From positions 50,285,595 through 50,349,594 of the forward strand of contig CM072515.1 of the NCBI GenBank assembly GCA_036898135.1: 64,000 nt of DNA, given 5' to 3'. Numbering within the stretch: position 1 is the stretch's first letter; each line of letters begins with the position of its first letter. A program made the position numbers and the translations under genes. The DNA is from Oncomelania hupensis (Eukaryota; Mollusca; Gastropoda; Littorinimorpha; Pomatiopsidae). Under the pieces are notes generated by a model that saw only the letters and a list, made by a program, of their open reading frames with translations, was not told the origin of the DNA and did not search any database. This document shows positions 31,340 to 43,675 of the stretch, piece by piece.

Positions 31340-31500
31340 CGTCGTCATCATCATCATCATCATCAGCATCAGCATCAGCATCATCATCACCACCACCACC
31401 ACCATCAACATCTATCCATCCTATTGCCGTCATCTTCATCATCTCCTCGTCCTTCCTCATCATCATCATCATCATCATCAATCATCATCATCAGTAGTAG
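31340..31500. repeat. Compound ATC/GTC/ACC trinucleotide array
   Basis: Imperfect trinucleotide repeats, giving polyHis, polySer and polyAsp artefact frames. Confidence 0.9.
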
Positions 31501-31559
31501 TCTTGACTTCTGGTTTATGACTGAGACCGCCATTTGTATATGCGTTGACAGAAAAAAAC

Positions 31560-32050
31560 ACCAGACATAAAATAAAATTATAAAAGTAATGAAAATTAAA
31601 TGCTCGCCGACATAATTATGTATCCGATGAAAGAGAGGACATGCAAGGAAATATAAAATAAAATAATAAATAATGATATCTTCCTACAGTTGTCAAAGCG
31701 ATAAAATGTGAGAAAGGAAAATGAAAAACATGCTATGAAATAAAATAATAAATAATGTCTGTCTTCATCGGAAGGGTTAGCTTTGCCGGAACATTTAGGG
31801 CCTGCGATAATGAAGAACTCCTGCAATAGCGAAGGTCTACACAAATAACAGCCTAAGCTATAACTGGAAGTCGTGTAGTATTAATATTTAGTACAGTGTG
31901 CCATACCCTTAGGTCGAGCAGGGTGGCTCATTTGTGCAGGGCGCTTGACTGTGTGCTCGCTGCTGCAATTTGGCATCTTGAGCGGGTTTCAGTTTAGATC
32001 ATGACGTCGGCAATCGCTCTGAAAAGCAGAATATTCGAGCTTGCAAAGTG
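31560..32050. other. Unassigned; small degenerate duplication
   Basis: CATGCAAGGAAATATAAAAT and CATGCTATGAAATAAAATAA about 80 bp apart head two diverged units. The rest is unrecognised. Confidence 0.4.
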
Positions 32051-32056
32051 TGCTAT

Positions 32057-32735
32057 ACATTCTTATCCTATTTTGTCCGGTAACTCGAAAGTCCTTGGAG
32101 CACCACAGATGATCGTTTAGCCAGCTTACTCCATCTTTTTCTGTCCCCAGCAGCCCTCATGGCTTCGCTCAGTGTCAAGCCAGTCCATTCTCGAATGTTG
32201 TCTTCCACCTCTTTTTTTTTTCTCCATCTTCTTCTGCATCCTTGCACCGTGCCTTTCAGGATAGTTTTTGCGAAGCCTGATGCTCTGGTGATGTGGCCAT
32301 ACAATCGGAATATCCGTTTCTTCACCACTGTGACCAAGACATCGTGTTGTCCAATGGCTTGTGTGATGGTCTGTCAGATTTCGTCGTTAGTGATGTGCTG
32401 AGTATAGGAAATGCCCAGAACTCTTACATTATGTAGCACCTTATTATATCCATGCTTTGTATTTCTTCGTTGTAGGTCGGTTGTGAGGGTCCGTGTGTTG
32501 CAAGAGTACAGGAAGATGGAGATGACAAGGGAGCGCAGCAACCTTACCTTGGAGTGTAGACTGTCTTTCCGAATGGGCTTCAGCCTTGTCAGGGCAGCAG
32601 TTGTTTGAGCTATTTTGGAGAGGACTTCCTGTCGGGTCACATTGTCTGATGATACAATTGCTTCTAAATATTTGAAGCTGTGCACCGTGTTCAAGGATTG
32701 GCCTTGGACTGTCTGTGTTGATGCCATTGGTGTTG
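32057..32735 (-). mobile_element. LINE-1 (RTE-like) 3' fragment, degraded
   Basis: The minus strand encodes pieces of the same C-terminal domain: LRSLVISIFLYSCNTRTLTT, GISYTQHITNDEI and FAKTILKGTVQG in shifting frames. It ends with TATCC-type bases at about 32,063. Frameshifts make it non-functional. Confidence 0.8.
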
Positions 32736-32739
32736 GTCA

Positions 32740-33232
32740 TCCTTTTGGCATTATACATTATAACAACAATACATTTCAAGGGAGAGAAAAGGTTTAGGAA
32801 GTAATTGTCCCCCTTGATCATACTCGCCAACAGTCACTCTCTTCTCGAAAACTTTATTAAATTTCAACGGCAGTCTCACCATTTTATCAACATTTGCACT
32901 TAAGCAGTTTCATAAAGAAAGGAGGGAGGAGGGATTGTAAAAAAAAAGAGAAAAAAAAGAAAAAGAAACAAACAAACAAAAAAGCTCAGAGACCGTAGCA
33001 CAGTCATCGGTTCTCTGAGAGTCTGGGTACGAGGATGAGATCATCGTCTTTTCATAGACTGGGCGGGGTAGATTGCAGACGATGAGTTGGGGTACAGCTG
33101 GTTCAAGGATTTAGAGGTGGTTTTATTTCAGGGAGTACAGTGCTTCTTGCTAGCTATAGGGTCAGCTGTCTGAGCGATAAGCCCTCGCTTCAACAACATT
33201 GGCAATGTAGGCTTATAACGTCAACTTTTGTA
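32740..33232. other. No recognisable gene or repeat
   Basis: Contains A-rich runs at 32,935-32,990. Otherwise unassigned. Confidence 0.45.
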
Positions 33233-33815
33233 CTTACCCCAGTGGAGGTGCCGGGGGGTTCTGTATAAATAGTATCATCACTTTCTGGAAATTTAGTGCT
33301 TTAAATTCCCACTGCCGCTGTCTTTCTCATTCCTACTCTGTTCTATCGATCTACTATACTATTTACCTCTTCACTAAACCAGTCACCTACCTTTTTTCTT
33401 GAAAACTCTTCCGGGACAAAACTTTTCATTTGTGTGTGAGGTCTGTTGGGTCAGCTTGGGAATATTGGACGCTTTCTGCCAAATGGTCACTAGAGCTTCC
33501 TATGATATTATTATTTAGTAATGTAGGCATTTTATATGTATGTATTTTGTTGATATTTCATAATGTTTGTAAACGGGGGGTTCAATAAATTAAAGTATAG
33601 CCTCAGCGTCCCCTGAGTGGGATGCCTTTATTGTACAGTGACCGGCTGGTGGAGAGCCATGCCTTCAGTATTACCACGGGTTTTGTTTCAGCAGATATTT
33701 TATACGGATCAGGGGTGAGTCTTCTTTCTTTCTTGATTTTGTGGTCCTGATTCGGTTCTTTGCAGTCCGCTGGACCCTGTAAGCAATGAATAACTAACTA
33801 ACTAACTAACTTGTG
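33233..33815 (+). mobile_element. Family P, full length
   Basis: The best-preserved copy. It has GGTGCCGGGGGGTTCTG, TATAAATAGTATC, TTTCTGGAAATTTAGTGC and a central GGACGCTTTCTGCC. It ends with CAGTCCGCTGGACCCTG and TAAGCAATGAATAAC plus an AACT tail. The TATA-like start and variable short tandem tails suggest a retroposon using a LINE-type 3' end. No coding capacity. Confidence 0.75.
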
Positions 33816-33904
33816 TACTTCTTCTCAGTCCTGAAATTGCGGATAGTCGTGGTTATTTATTTGTCAGTACGTATGTTTATTTATTTGTTATTTATATATT
33901 TCAA

Positions 33905-33975
33905 TGTTCTTAAATAGCGCGCCTTTCCAGCCCAGGAGCTGCTCTAGGCATTGGCCGATAAGGATCTACTCACGG
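33905..33975 (-). mobile_element. SINE-A 3'-end fragment
   Basis: AAATAGCGCGCC, CCAGGAGCTGCTC and GCATTGGCCGATAAGG match the inverted SINE-A end. Confidence 0.6.
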
Positions 33976-34019
33976 CTCCCCGTACTTGTTTCCTAAACCG
34001 CATCATTGGTGTATGCGTG

Positions 34020-34062
34020 TAATAATAATAATAATAATAACAACAACAACAACAACAACAAC

Positions 34063-34148
<86 letters not shown>

Positions 34149-34149
34149 G
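34020..34149. repeat. (AAT)n(CAA)n(AAT)n at 5S-SINE 3' end
   Basis: About 130 bp of trinucleotides abut the 3' end of the minus-strand 5S-SINE. Confidence 0.95.
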
Positions 34150-34405
34150 GTGGTAAAGGTGGTCCCACAGCTTTGTGGCCGTAGGGGAGCGTGATGTTGG
34201 AGATCACACTTATCTTGGGCCAGCGTAATGAGGGTGATGCCCATCTCTCTCCCTCGCTACTTTACCTTCCCCACCCTTACGAGAGTAGGTACTCGGTCAC
34301 AGTTGAGTCAACTGGGGGCGTTGCTATTGGTCGCTTCACGTTTTGCGGTCACCCATCCAAGTGCTAACCGCACTGGACGGTGCTTAACTTGCGACACAGT
34401 AGCGG
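34150..34405 (-). mobile_element. 5S-SINE copy 1 (tRNA/5S-like chimera)
   Basis: The minus strand contains AAGCACCGTCC and GGTTAGCACTTGGATGGG, then TGACCGC (about 34,344-34,392). This is strikingly like the internal control region of 5S rRNA (AAGC...GTTAGTACTTGGATGGGAGACCGC). The upstream tRNA-like head is cut at GGATACT by a microsatellite. The body and 3' end match 35,112-35,313. Confidence 0.7.
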
Positions 34406-34451
34406 ATACTAATACTAATAATACTACTAATAATACTAATAATACTACTAA

Positions 34452-34505
<54 letters not shown>

Positions 34506-34506
34506 A

Positions 34507-34599
<93 letters not shown>

Positions 34600-34600
34600 C
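34406..34600. repeat. (ACT)n(AAT)n array between two SINEs
   Basis: Compound trinucleotide tract lying between the truncated 5S-SINE head and the 3' end of SINE-B. Confidence 0.95.
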
Positions 34601-34735
34601 AAAGCGCGGTAATCTGTAACCATCACATATACGCTCCCTCGTAGCACACACCTTTACATACATACACACCAAACATTCCTTCACCATTAAAATCAATTAT
34701 GTGCTGTAAAAGGCGGGAAGATCATTATGCCAAGA
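34601..34735 (-). mobile_element. SINE-B 3'-end fragment
   Basis: AAAGCGCGGTAATC, ACATATACGCTC and AAGGCGGGAAGATC on the plus strand match the inverted 3' part of SINE-B at 12.05-12.2 kb. Confidence 0.65.
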
Positions 34736-34925
34736 CGAAAATGTCTCAGAAAATAGAGAACTTTAGTTTGACCAGCGAAACTTTGTTCGTAGTGATCCCT
34801 TTCGTTTCCGGTTATTCAGGCGGGAAATCCCAGCGAACCTTTCTTCGTGTCTGCGTTTTAGAAACGGCAGCGCCTATAGTTGAAGACAAAATTGTGTTTG
34901 TCCTTAATCAGGGGATGTAAATGCC

Positions 34926-34946
34926 ATAATAATCATAATCATAATC

Positions 34947-34997
<51 letters not shown>
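34926..34997. repeat. (AAT)n microsatellite
   Basis: ATAATC units grade into AAT units. Confidence 0.95.
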
Positions 34998-34998
<1 letters not shown>

Positions 34999-35111
34999 AT
35001 GGTACTTATATCGCGCAAATCTCACATTGTGACTCATTGCGCACCCACTCGCATTCATCCATTTTACATCCTGTCATTACAACACAAATGGCATAATATT
35101 ACAATGAAAAA

Positions 35112-35405
35112 AAAGGTAAAGGTAAAGGTAGTCCCATAGCCTTGTGGCCGTAGGGGAGCGTGATGTTGGAGATCACACTTATCTTGGGCCAGCGTAATGA
35201 GGGTGATGCCCAACTCTCTCCCTCGCTGCTTTACCTTCCCCACCCTCAAGAGAGTAGGTACTCAATCACAGTTGAGTCAACTGGGGGCGTTGTTGTTTGT
35301 CGCTTCACACCTTAGCGGTCACCCATCCAAGTGCTAACCGCACCGGACGGTGCTTCACTTTCGACACAGTAGCGAGTGCTCCAACCACTGCACTATCCGA
35401 CACCC
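35112..35405 (-). mobile_element. 5S-SINE copy 2, complete head
   Basis: On the minus strand the head (35,363-35,405) has an A-box-like GATAGTGCAGTGGTTGGAGC. Immediately downstream lies the 5S-like segment (35,314-35,362) with AAGCACCGTCCGGTG and GGTTAGCACTTGGATGGG. About 200 bp of body follows, ending in a CCTTTA-type tail. The clear B box of a tRNA is missing. A tRNA-like head plus a 5S-like middle is unusual; pol III use of either promoter is inferred. Confidence 0.7.
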
Positions 35406-35439
35406 CATACAATGAAATAAAAACAATAATAATAATTAT

Positions 35440-36536
35440 TATTATTTGAATGCAAGCTTGAACAAATACGTTTTCAGTTGCGATTTGAATGTTGCCAAGT
35501 CAGGTACGCCTCTCATGTTTGCCGGCAGCGAATTCCAGAGAGTGGGCGCAGCAAAAGAAAATGCACGTTCTCCGAAAGTTTTCATATTTCGGAGTGGCGC
35601 TGTCAAAAGACGTTCAGACGAAGAACGTAGTGCCCGAGTTGGTTTATAGGCTACAAGTGCATTGGCTAGGTAGGATGGTAGTGTGCCTTCAAAGAACCGA
35701 AAAGCCAAAACGCTGACCTTGAATTGAATGCGAAACACCGGCATCCAGTGAAGCTTGCATAGTAAGGGAGTGGTGTGATCCCTTTTCTTCCGTTTCAAAA
35801 TAAGACGCGCTGCGTTGTTTTGTACGCGTTGAAGGCGATTTATTTGTTCAGTTTGGAAGACCCACCAGAACAGAATTGCAGAAGTCAAGCCGTGTTGTCA
35901 CAAAAGCATTGACAAGAGCTGCACACGCTGACTCGGTTAAAAACGGTCGAATAGAGGCAATGCGCCTCATCTCGAGAAAAGTAGCACGACAAATAGTACC
36001 AATTTGATCTTGCATTGACAAAGTTTGGTCAATTTTGACTCCAAGATAGCGCACGGAGTCTTGGTACGGAATGCTGCTGCCATTTACAACTAGGGAGTCG
36101 CTGCCGACCTGCCTGAGACACGAGGCTTTGCCTACAGGCATGATTTCATTTTTTTCAGTGTTCAATTTAAGCTTATTGCTATCCATCCAGGAAAGAACAT
36201 CATGGACGCAAGTTTGAATGTCTGACTGCACAGTCTTAAAGTCTGATGGCTGAGAACTCTTGGACAGTTCAGTATCGTCTGCATATTTATGGAAATTACA
36301 TTCATGGTCTGTGATGACGTCTGAAAGTGGCTGAGAATACAATGTAAATAACACAGGCCCCAACACAGAACCCTGAGGGACACCAAATACAAGTGAGTCG
36401 GGTGATGATAAAACACCATCAACCAGAACTGACTGAAAGCGATCCTGCACATACGACACAAACCAGTCATAACTCTTTAATTTGCGTAGGTTGTTTTCGT
36501 CGAAAACGCACGACTGACCTGCTCATCACGGGCTAA
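35440..36536 (-). mobile_element. CR1/L2-like LINE, RT C-terminal half
   Basis: The minus strand first encodes RT fingers/palm: DSLVFGVPQGSVLGPVLFTL and FHKYADDTELSKSS, with an intact YADD active site. A thumb region follows, and the frame shifts near 35,870. The next frame gives the typical LINE C-terminus: LQRVQNNAARLILKRKKRDH, LHWMPVFRIQFK and APTLWNSLPANMRGV, ending at 35,442. It is 5'-truncated near 36,536 and has a short AAT/ATT tail. CR1/L2-like by motif style. One frameshift and the truncation make it non-autonomous. Confidence 0.85.
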
Positions 36537-36539
36537 AAC

Positions 36540-37040
36540 AAATACTTCTCCCAACGGAAATTTAGTTGAAGTTTAGGATAGAGCATTGGTAATTTTTTTT
36601 CTTCTCCTTTTTTTTACCACACAAATTAGAGAGCTTCTATAGTCCCAACTTGTGTTCATTGCCTACGCTAGCCTACTAACTAGCCCGTGTAGGCCTACGA
36701 ACCTAGTAGTATAGGGCTCATATAAACCAAGGGCTGTTCCTGCACATTCATAATAATACCTCAGAAAAGTGATTTTACATCTTTACCATGCCCACAGGAG
36801 ACACCTAAAACCTAGATATAATGAAACACTTAAGCTAAAAATCTCAATCGGAACCACAAACTCGTCCGCCATTTTACATCTGAAATCAAAAACAGCTCAA
36901 GAACAGCACCCTTTTTTCGGAGCAAAGTACACCTATTTAAATGAACCAACAACAAAAATGGTGAGAGAATACAGTCAAAGCATTTATTCAAGCTTACGTT
37001 TATAGCAATGGACCCGATACATGCACACGCACAAATACCA
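36540..37040. other. No recognisable gene or repeat
   Basis: Contains CTAGCCTACTAACTAGCC and GTAGGCCTACG short palindromes near 36,680-36,705. No coding or repeat match. Confidence 0.45.
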
Positions 37041-37544
37041 GAAACTTACATGAGAATTACGAAAGGCTGTCCTAACCAAGTGCAATGGGGACCAGCTCAA
37101 TAGAAGGCATACCAGACTGTGCGCGATCTTCTTTCGAAGGATCCGGTGCTACGACTGCCCGACACTTCCAAGGAAGTCGTCCTAAGAAAAGAGGCAGCAG
37201 ACGAGGGCATCGGCACCATACTGATGCAAGAACACGAAGGGAAACTATTTCCGATCAGTTATGCCAGCAAGACGATTTCAAGAGCTTAAAAGAATTACTC
37301 AACCATAGAAAAATATTGCCCTGCCGTCCTATGGGGAATCCGGACATTCGAATTATACCTTCAAGGAGTGAAGTTCGTGTTAAAGATTGATCACAAGCCG
37401 CTAACCTACTCGAACTCTGCCAAGTTTGTGAACAGTCGCATTACGAGATGGGCTATGTACTTGCAGGACTTTGACATGGAAGTATAATCTCTTAAAGGAT
37501 CAGACAAGGTTGGTGCGGATTTTCTCAGCAGAGTGTGTGAGTAA
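37041..37544 (+). pseudogene. Ty3-type retrotransposon RT/RNase H fragment
   Basis: One frame reads the RT-to-RNase H connection (VRDLLSKDPVLRLPD) and an RNase H-like core. The core includes ADEGIGTILMQEHEGKL, ISYASKTISR, LWGIRTFELYLQG and IDHKPLTYSN, ending GADFLSRVCE then a stop at 37,542. Three in-frame stops break it: at 37,101, after SRA (about 37,287) and after MEV. The LTR-B copy begins 110 bp downstream, so this is the pol-side end of a decayed element. Protease, most RT and integrase are absent. It is non-functional. Confidence 0.85.
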
Positions 37545-37655
37545 AGAATACCGACAGCACCCAGACAGACTGAAATAAATTTCAGGATATTGTTTGTGCA
37601 TTGCGTCTCAACGTTCCTTGATAGAAATTAAGTAAATTTCTTCTTGTGTAGGGGG

Positions 37656-38236
37656 TAACGTTACGATTGAGACGGGCACGGTAGATCCGATTATTTTGTT
37701 TGGCAAAGCATGCAATGGTAGCATGTATTTACCTTTGATTTGATATTGAGCTGTTGCTAGAAGAAACTTTGCATAATGTTTATAATTTTCGTCGATTGAT
37801 ATTGTTGAGAATTTTCTGGAATTACTTGTTTATTTAGTATGGATAGGAGCTTCCAGATCTTACGGGTAACAGCTGATCGCATCATGTAGATTTGTAAACA
37901 TTATGAGACTTGAGACAGTGCATAGTTCCGGTGACGAGTTAAATTTTGAATGGGTGTTATTGCGTCATGCTGGAATGTTCGAATTTGTTCTCGACTGCAG
38001 AAAAGCTATAGAGGTAATGCACTGTCTGATTTTAGGGATGATCTTTGTAGTGATTTTTGGAAAGCGATCATGCATGCAGTTGTTGATGTTTGCTGAATAA
38101 AGTTGGAAAACTTTATACGACGACTCCTGCCTTGTTGCTGAGTGAACAGGCTGCGTGGATAAACGAATTCGAGTTACACATATCAAGATTCAAGCATCGG
38201 GACGTGAATCGATTATTGAAAAATACCGTATAACAC
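37656..38236 (+). mobile_element. LTR-B, 3' LTR of the decayed Ty3-type element
   Basis: A G-rich polypurine-like GTGTAGGGGG precedes TAACGTTACGATTG. Landmarks are shared with 25.5-26.2 kb: GGCAAAGCATGCAATG, GTATTTACCTTTGATTTGAT, GCGTCATGCTGGAATGTTC, GCTGAATAAAGTTGG and CTGCCTTGTTGCTGAGTG. The likely end is GTATAACA. No matching 5' LTR lies in the window. Confidence 0.75.
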
Positions 38237-38239
38237 CAT

Positions 38240-38406
38240 CATCCATCATCATCATCATCATTATCATCATCATCATTGTCGTCGTCGTCATCATTGTCGC
38301 TGTTGCTGCTATTATTGCTGTTTTGCGTGTGTTGTTGCTGTTATTGTTGTGATTGTTGTTGCTGCTGCTGCAACTGTTGATGTTGTTGTTGTTGTTGTTG
38401 TTGTTG
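38240..38406. repeat. Imperfect ATC, GTC and GTT trinucleotide tracts
   Basis: ATC-rich at 38,240-38,290 and GTT array at 38,375-38,405, with TGCTGTT-type units between. Confidence 0.85.
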
Positions 38407-38722
38407 AAAATATCGTAGACAGCATCTGAATCAGAATGACTGCAAAAACGTTTACCTGAAATTGAATTTTACCTACCAAAACCACCCACTCCCAGCTAAC
38501 ATTGTATTTTTCACAGCCACCTCCTCCTCTTACCCTCCACCCATTTTTCTATGGCCATCCCCACTTCCTCCTCCGCAGTCGCTTTCGGGTTTCCACATTA
38601 TTACTTCTTTTTTATATTGAAAGTCTTCTGCTTTTTACCGCATGTAATGTGCAATCTTGAATGACTCACATTTTGGCGTAAAACCAAGATGTGTGTACAT
38701 GTCTAAATGTAAGGGTGGCTGT
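38407..38722. other. No recognisable gene or repeat
   Basis: Mixed sequence without family matches. Confidence 0.45.
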
Positions 38723-39299
<577 letters not shown>

Positions 39300-39425
39300 C
39301 TGTATATGTGAAACAAGGCCAACTCGGTTCCTCGTCTGGAATGCTAACAGGGCTGGATAGCACAGCTGGTAAGGCAATGGTGTCTTACATGTTAATGGGT
39401 CGAATCCTGAAGTTTTCGATTATTT
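39300..39425 (+). mobile_element. SINE-C copy 1 (tRNA-like head)
   Basis: An A-box-like ATAGCACAGCTGGTAAGGC and a B-box-like GGGTCGAATCCTG follow a leader CCAACTCGGTTCCTCGTC. The same leader and head occur at 41,250-41,355. Confidence 0.6.
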
Positions 39426-39589
39426 ATGTCATTTAACTTATTTTTGTTTTTTGGTGGTTGTTGTTGTTGGTGGTGGTGTTTGTTTTCATCGAATAATAAA
39501 AAAATCAAATAACCACAACATTAGAATCGAACTCACACCGACGATGATTACTTCACACAATTTACAAAGTTTGGTTTTACCTTGGAGGC

Positions 39590-39650
39590 GGCCGGTCCTG
39601 ATTTGGCTCGGAAGAGTCCGCTGGACCTAAAGCAACAATCAATCAATCAA
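39590..39650 (+). mobile_element. Family P 3'-end fragment
   Basis: GGTCCTGATTTGGCTCGGAAG and AGTCCGCTGGACCTAAAGC with a CAAT tandem tail (CAATCAATCAATC). Confidence 0.65.
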
Positions 39651-39816
39651 AAAACCTTGGAGGCAGGCACATGTGAAGTCTAAGCAAATACCAAACTTGA
39701 ACCAAATCACTCCAGTAGTTTGAGAGAAAATATGAATACAAAAAACACAACAAATTATGACATCACCATAATGACTTCACCCAACATGCATAATTTTTCG
39801 TCGTCTGGTAGGGGTT

Positions 39817-40995
39817 CACTATCCTATCCTATGTTATCCCGTAACTCAAAGGTCGTTGGGGCACAACAGATGATCGTTCAACCAGCGAACGCCACCTTTC
39901 TCTGTTCCCAGCAACCCTCGTGGCTTCGTTCAGTGTCAAACCAGTCCATTCTCAAAGGTGTCCTCCCATCTCTTTCTCTGTCTCACTCTTCTTCTGCCTC
40001 CTTGCACGTGCCTTGCAGGGTGGTTTTTGCAAGGCCTGACGCTCTGGTGACGTGGCCATACCATCTAAGTTTCCGTTTCTTCACCACTGTGAGTAAGTCA
40101 TCGTGTTGTCCAATGGCTTGTGTGATAGTCTGTCGGGCTTCGTTTTTGGTGATGTGATGGGTATAGGAAATGCCTAGAAGTCTTTTAAAGCACCTCATCT
40201 CCATGCTTTGTATTCTTCGTTGTAGATCTGCTGTGAGGGTCCATGTTTGGCAAACATATAGGAAGATGGAGATGACAAGGGAGCGCAATAGCCTTACCTT
40301 GGAATGTAGACTGAATGGTCTTGTCTTTCCAAATGGGCTTTAACCTTGTCAGGGCGGCAGTTGTTTGTGCGATCCTGGAGAGGACTTCCTGTCGTGACCC
40401 ATTGTCTGATAAAATGGCTCCTAAATACTTGAAGCTATGCACTGTGTTGAGGGATTGGTCTTGGACTTTGATGTCCGTGTTGATGCCATTGGAGTTGTTG
40501 GTCATCATTTTGGTCTTTTCTGCACTTATTTCCATTCCATAAGCTCTGGAGGTGGAGTCAAGCCACTGTACAAGCTGTTCAAGTTCTGTTCCTCTCCAGC
40601 CAATCCATCAATGTCATCCGCAAAACGGAGGTTGCAGATTGCTCTATCCCCTATGCTGACTGTGCCTTCGTGATCTGCAAGGGCATCTAACATGATGCGC
40701 TTTAGGAAGATGTAAAAGAGTGTTGGAAAGAGTAGGCGTTCTTGACGCACTCCGATTGTTGTTCTGAACCAGTTCCCGATGGCGCTATTGTGGAGGATTG
40801 CACTGGTAGCCTTGTCATAAAGGCTTTTGATGACTTCAATAATTTTAGGGGCTGATGTACACTCTCAGGGTTGCCACAGAGCTGCATGCCAGACTTGGTC
40901 AAAGGCTTTCTTGAAGTCTACAAACACATGATATTGATGGTGTTGGTGCTGTAGGTTTTTATCGCAAATTATTCTGAGGTTGAAAATCTGTTTAG
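39817..40995 (-). mobile_element. LINE-1 (RTE-like), longest copy, broken frames
   Basis: Extends further 5' than the other copies. On the minus strand it includes DFKKAFDQVWHAALW (RT motif A), TTIGVRQERLL (motif B, with GCLLSP altered) and FADDIDGLAGEEQ (active-site motif intact). It ends with RSLVISIFLYVCQTWTLTA and the C-terminal region. Several frameshifts separate these pieces. The 3' end at about 39,825 is a TATCC-type tail. Confidence 0.85.
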
Positions 40996-41170
40996 TGTGG
41001 TTCACTATTTCCTAAATAAATAACAAGTTTCAAAGATAACCGTCAGTTAGTTTCAGAGGAAAGTGCGCAAATGTCACCTCCTGACGCTGGACGGACGGAA
41101 AGACGACAGACGCCCAAAGCCAAAAAAAAACCAATAGTTTCCGAGCTATATATAATAGCTAGGGAACTAC
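40996..41170. repeat. Family R copy 1 (GGACGGACGG repeat)
   Basis: AAAGTGCGCAAATGTC, GACGCTGGACGGACGG and TAGTTTCCGAGCTATA are shared with 57,280-57,415. In both copies a GAGCT...AGCTxGGGAACT hairpin follows. Confidence 0.7.
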
Positions 41171-41234
41171 AAATAAAGTTTTAAGTTAAAGTCTTTTAAT
41201 TGACACAATTTATAAACAGAATCCCAAATAACCG

Positions 41235-41365
41235 TTTGATTTTTAAAACAAGACCAACTCGGAGTCCTTCGTCTGGAATTTCAAGTTGTAGGATAGCACA
41301 GTTGGTAGTGCCCTGGAATGTGCTTTTATATGTTACGGGTTCGAATCCAACTTTATTTGTTTATT
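41235..41365 (+). mobile_element. SINE-C copy 2
   Basis: Leader CCAACTCGGAGTCCTTCGTC, A-box-like GATAGCACAGTTGGTAGTGC and B-box-like GGGTTCGAATCC. It resembles the copy at 39.3 kb with a better B box. Confidence 0.65.
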
Positions 41366-42014
<649 letters not shown>

Positions 42015-42359
42015 TCTCATCACCCCTTCCCACCCTTTTCGACTAAACCCTTAGTTTATTATTAGTATCTTCATCATCATCTTCATAATCACCGTCGTCG
42101 TCGTCGTCATCATCATCACCTCCTCCCCCACCCCCATCGTCACATGCCCTCATTCTTGTCCTTTTTTTCTCTTCCTTCTTCTTCACCTCCTCCTCATCAT
42201 AATCATCATTCCAGACTATTGACCTATAGAGTGCATTTGACAAAATCGCAAAGTAACCTTTGACCTTACAATATTACATCCCCGCCCGTTCCGGTGGGTG
42301 TTTTTGGTTAACCGCAATAATAATACTGCAAAACCACCATTGTTGTGATGCATGCGTTT

Positions 42360-42388
42360 GCGCTTTTGAAATGTCACTTCAAAAGCGC
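42360..42388. repeat. 11-bp perfect hairpin
   Basis: GCGCTTTTGAA, 7-base loop ATGTCAC, then TTCAAAAGCGC. Confidence 0.85.
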
Positions 42389-42475
42389 CAGTTTCACACC
42401 TTTCTTGTCTATTAACCGCTGGCAGGCGCTGTGACTACTGTATTGCTAAATCCGTATACAGAACTGGAGCGCAAT

Positions 42476-42523
42476 ACAATACAATACAATACAATACAAT
42501 ACAATACCTTACAATACAATGGA
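42476..42523. repeat. (AATAC)n microsatellite
   Basis: About nine pentanucleotide units. Confidence 0.9.
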
Positions 42524-42606
42524 AATGAGGCACAGGATAGTAACAACGATAAGGACATCTCGGTACAACAAGCGAAAAAGAAAAATACAGCCTTCATACT
42601 TCGAAT

Positions 42607-42712
42607 CAAAACACGCACACACACACACACACATGCACGCATGCACACACGCACACACACGTAAATGCACGCAAGCACACACACCCCCACACACACACGC
42701 ACGCACACACAC
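42607..42712. repeat. Impure (CA)n microsatellite
   Basis: CA units interrupted by TGCACGC and CCC. Confidence 0.9.
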
Positions 42713-42792
42713 TTGCAAATGGGACACAAAGGGCTGTACATGTATTATTTCTTTGATGTTAATACGTTTTGAATTGAATTGAATTGAATTTG

Positions 42793-42795
<3 letters not shown>

Positions 42796-42872
<77 letters not shown>
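42796..42872. repeat. (ATC)n microsatellite
   Basis: About 25 ATC units. Confidence 0.95.
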
Positions 42873-42949
42873 ACATCATCGTGGCGTTAAGCAACAGTAG
42901 AGGCCTGTCCGGCAAATGTCTGGATAGAATTTATTTATTTATTTAATCG

Positions 42950-43245
42950 TTCTTATATAGCGCTTTACCAGCTCAAGAGCTGCTCAAGGCGCTGGCCAAT
43001 ACAGGATCTAACTCAAGCCGCCCGAGACGCCCACCCGCAGCCTTTGGGCGCATGGTCTGACGCCCGTACAACTGAGCACAATCCTGGGCAGCCAGGGATG
43101 GGGGAGAAGGACCTAAGTGCATGCTGGGTGTGTTCTTGTCACCGGCACTCACCCGTCTAGGACATGAGCGTCAGGATCTTTCCGACACAGACTAGACCTC
43201 GGTTTATACTCTCATCCGAAGAACCAGTTAGTAGACTATTTATTA
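42950..43245 (-). mobile_element. SINE-A2, head missing
   Basis: CTTATATAGCGCTTTACC, GGCGCTGGCCAATACAGG, CGCCCACCCGCAGCC and TAGGACATGAGCGTCAGG match the full copies at 45.6 and 49.3 kb. It stops within the body, before the tRNA head. Confidence 0.8.
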
Positions 43246-43249
43246 TAGT

Positions 43250-43675
43250 AAATGTTGGCTGAGTTGTTCGGGGCGCTTGACCATGTGCTTCATGCTGCAA
43301 GTGGATGCCTCTAGAGGCTTGATGTAGATCCTTATTTCGGACTAGAACTTTCAGAAGCTCTTAGAACCTGGAATGGCATGTGCAGTAAATGAAAACAAAT
43401 TATTGTTATTTCCTTATGTTACTTCAGCGATTGGCGTTAGGATAGATAGCAATAGGACTATAGGCTGCCATTAGGACTGGGACTTTCACAGAGGCAGAAC
43501 AGCGACGCACCGCACGACAATCAACCCAACTACTATTGGTGAACGGGTACTTGGTTCCTTGAGAGCGGGCTGCTTAAGCCGTTGGTCGATAGGGCAAAGC
43601 AAGGAAATGGACGTCGCCTTTATTAATCTGGCCATGACAAAAGAAAGGTAACTAAGCGCCCCCACCTCCACCCCC

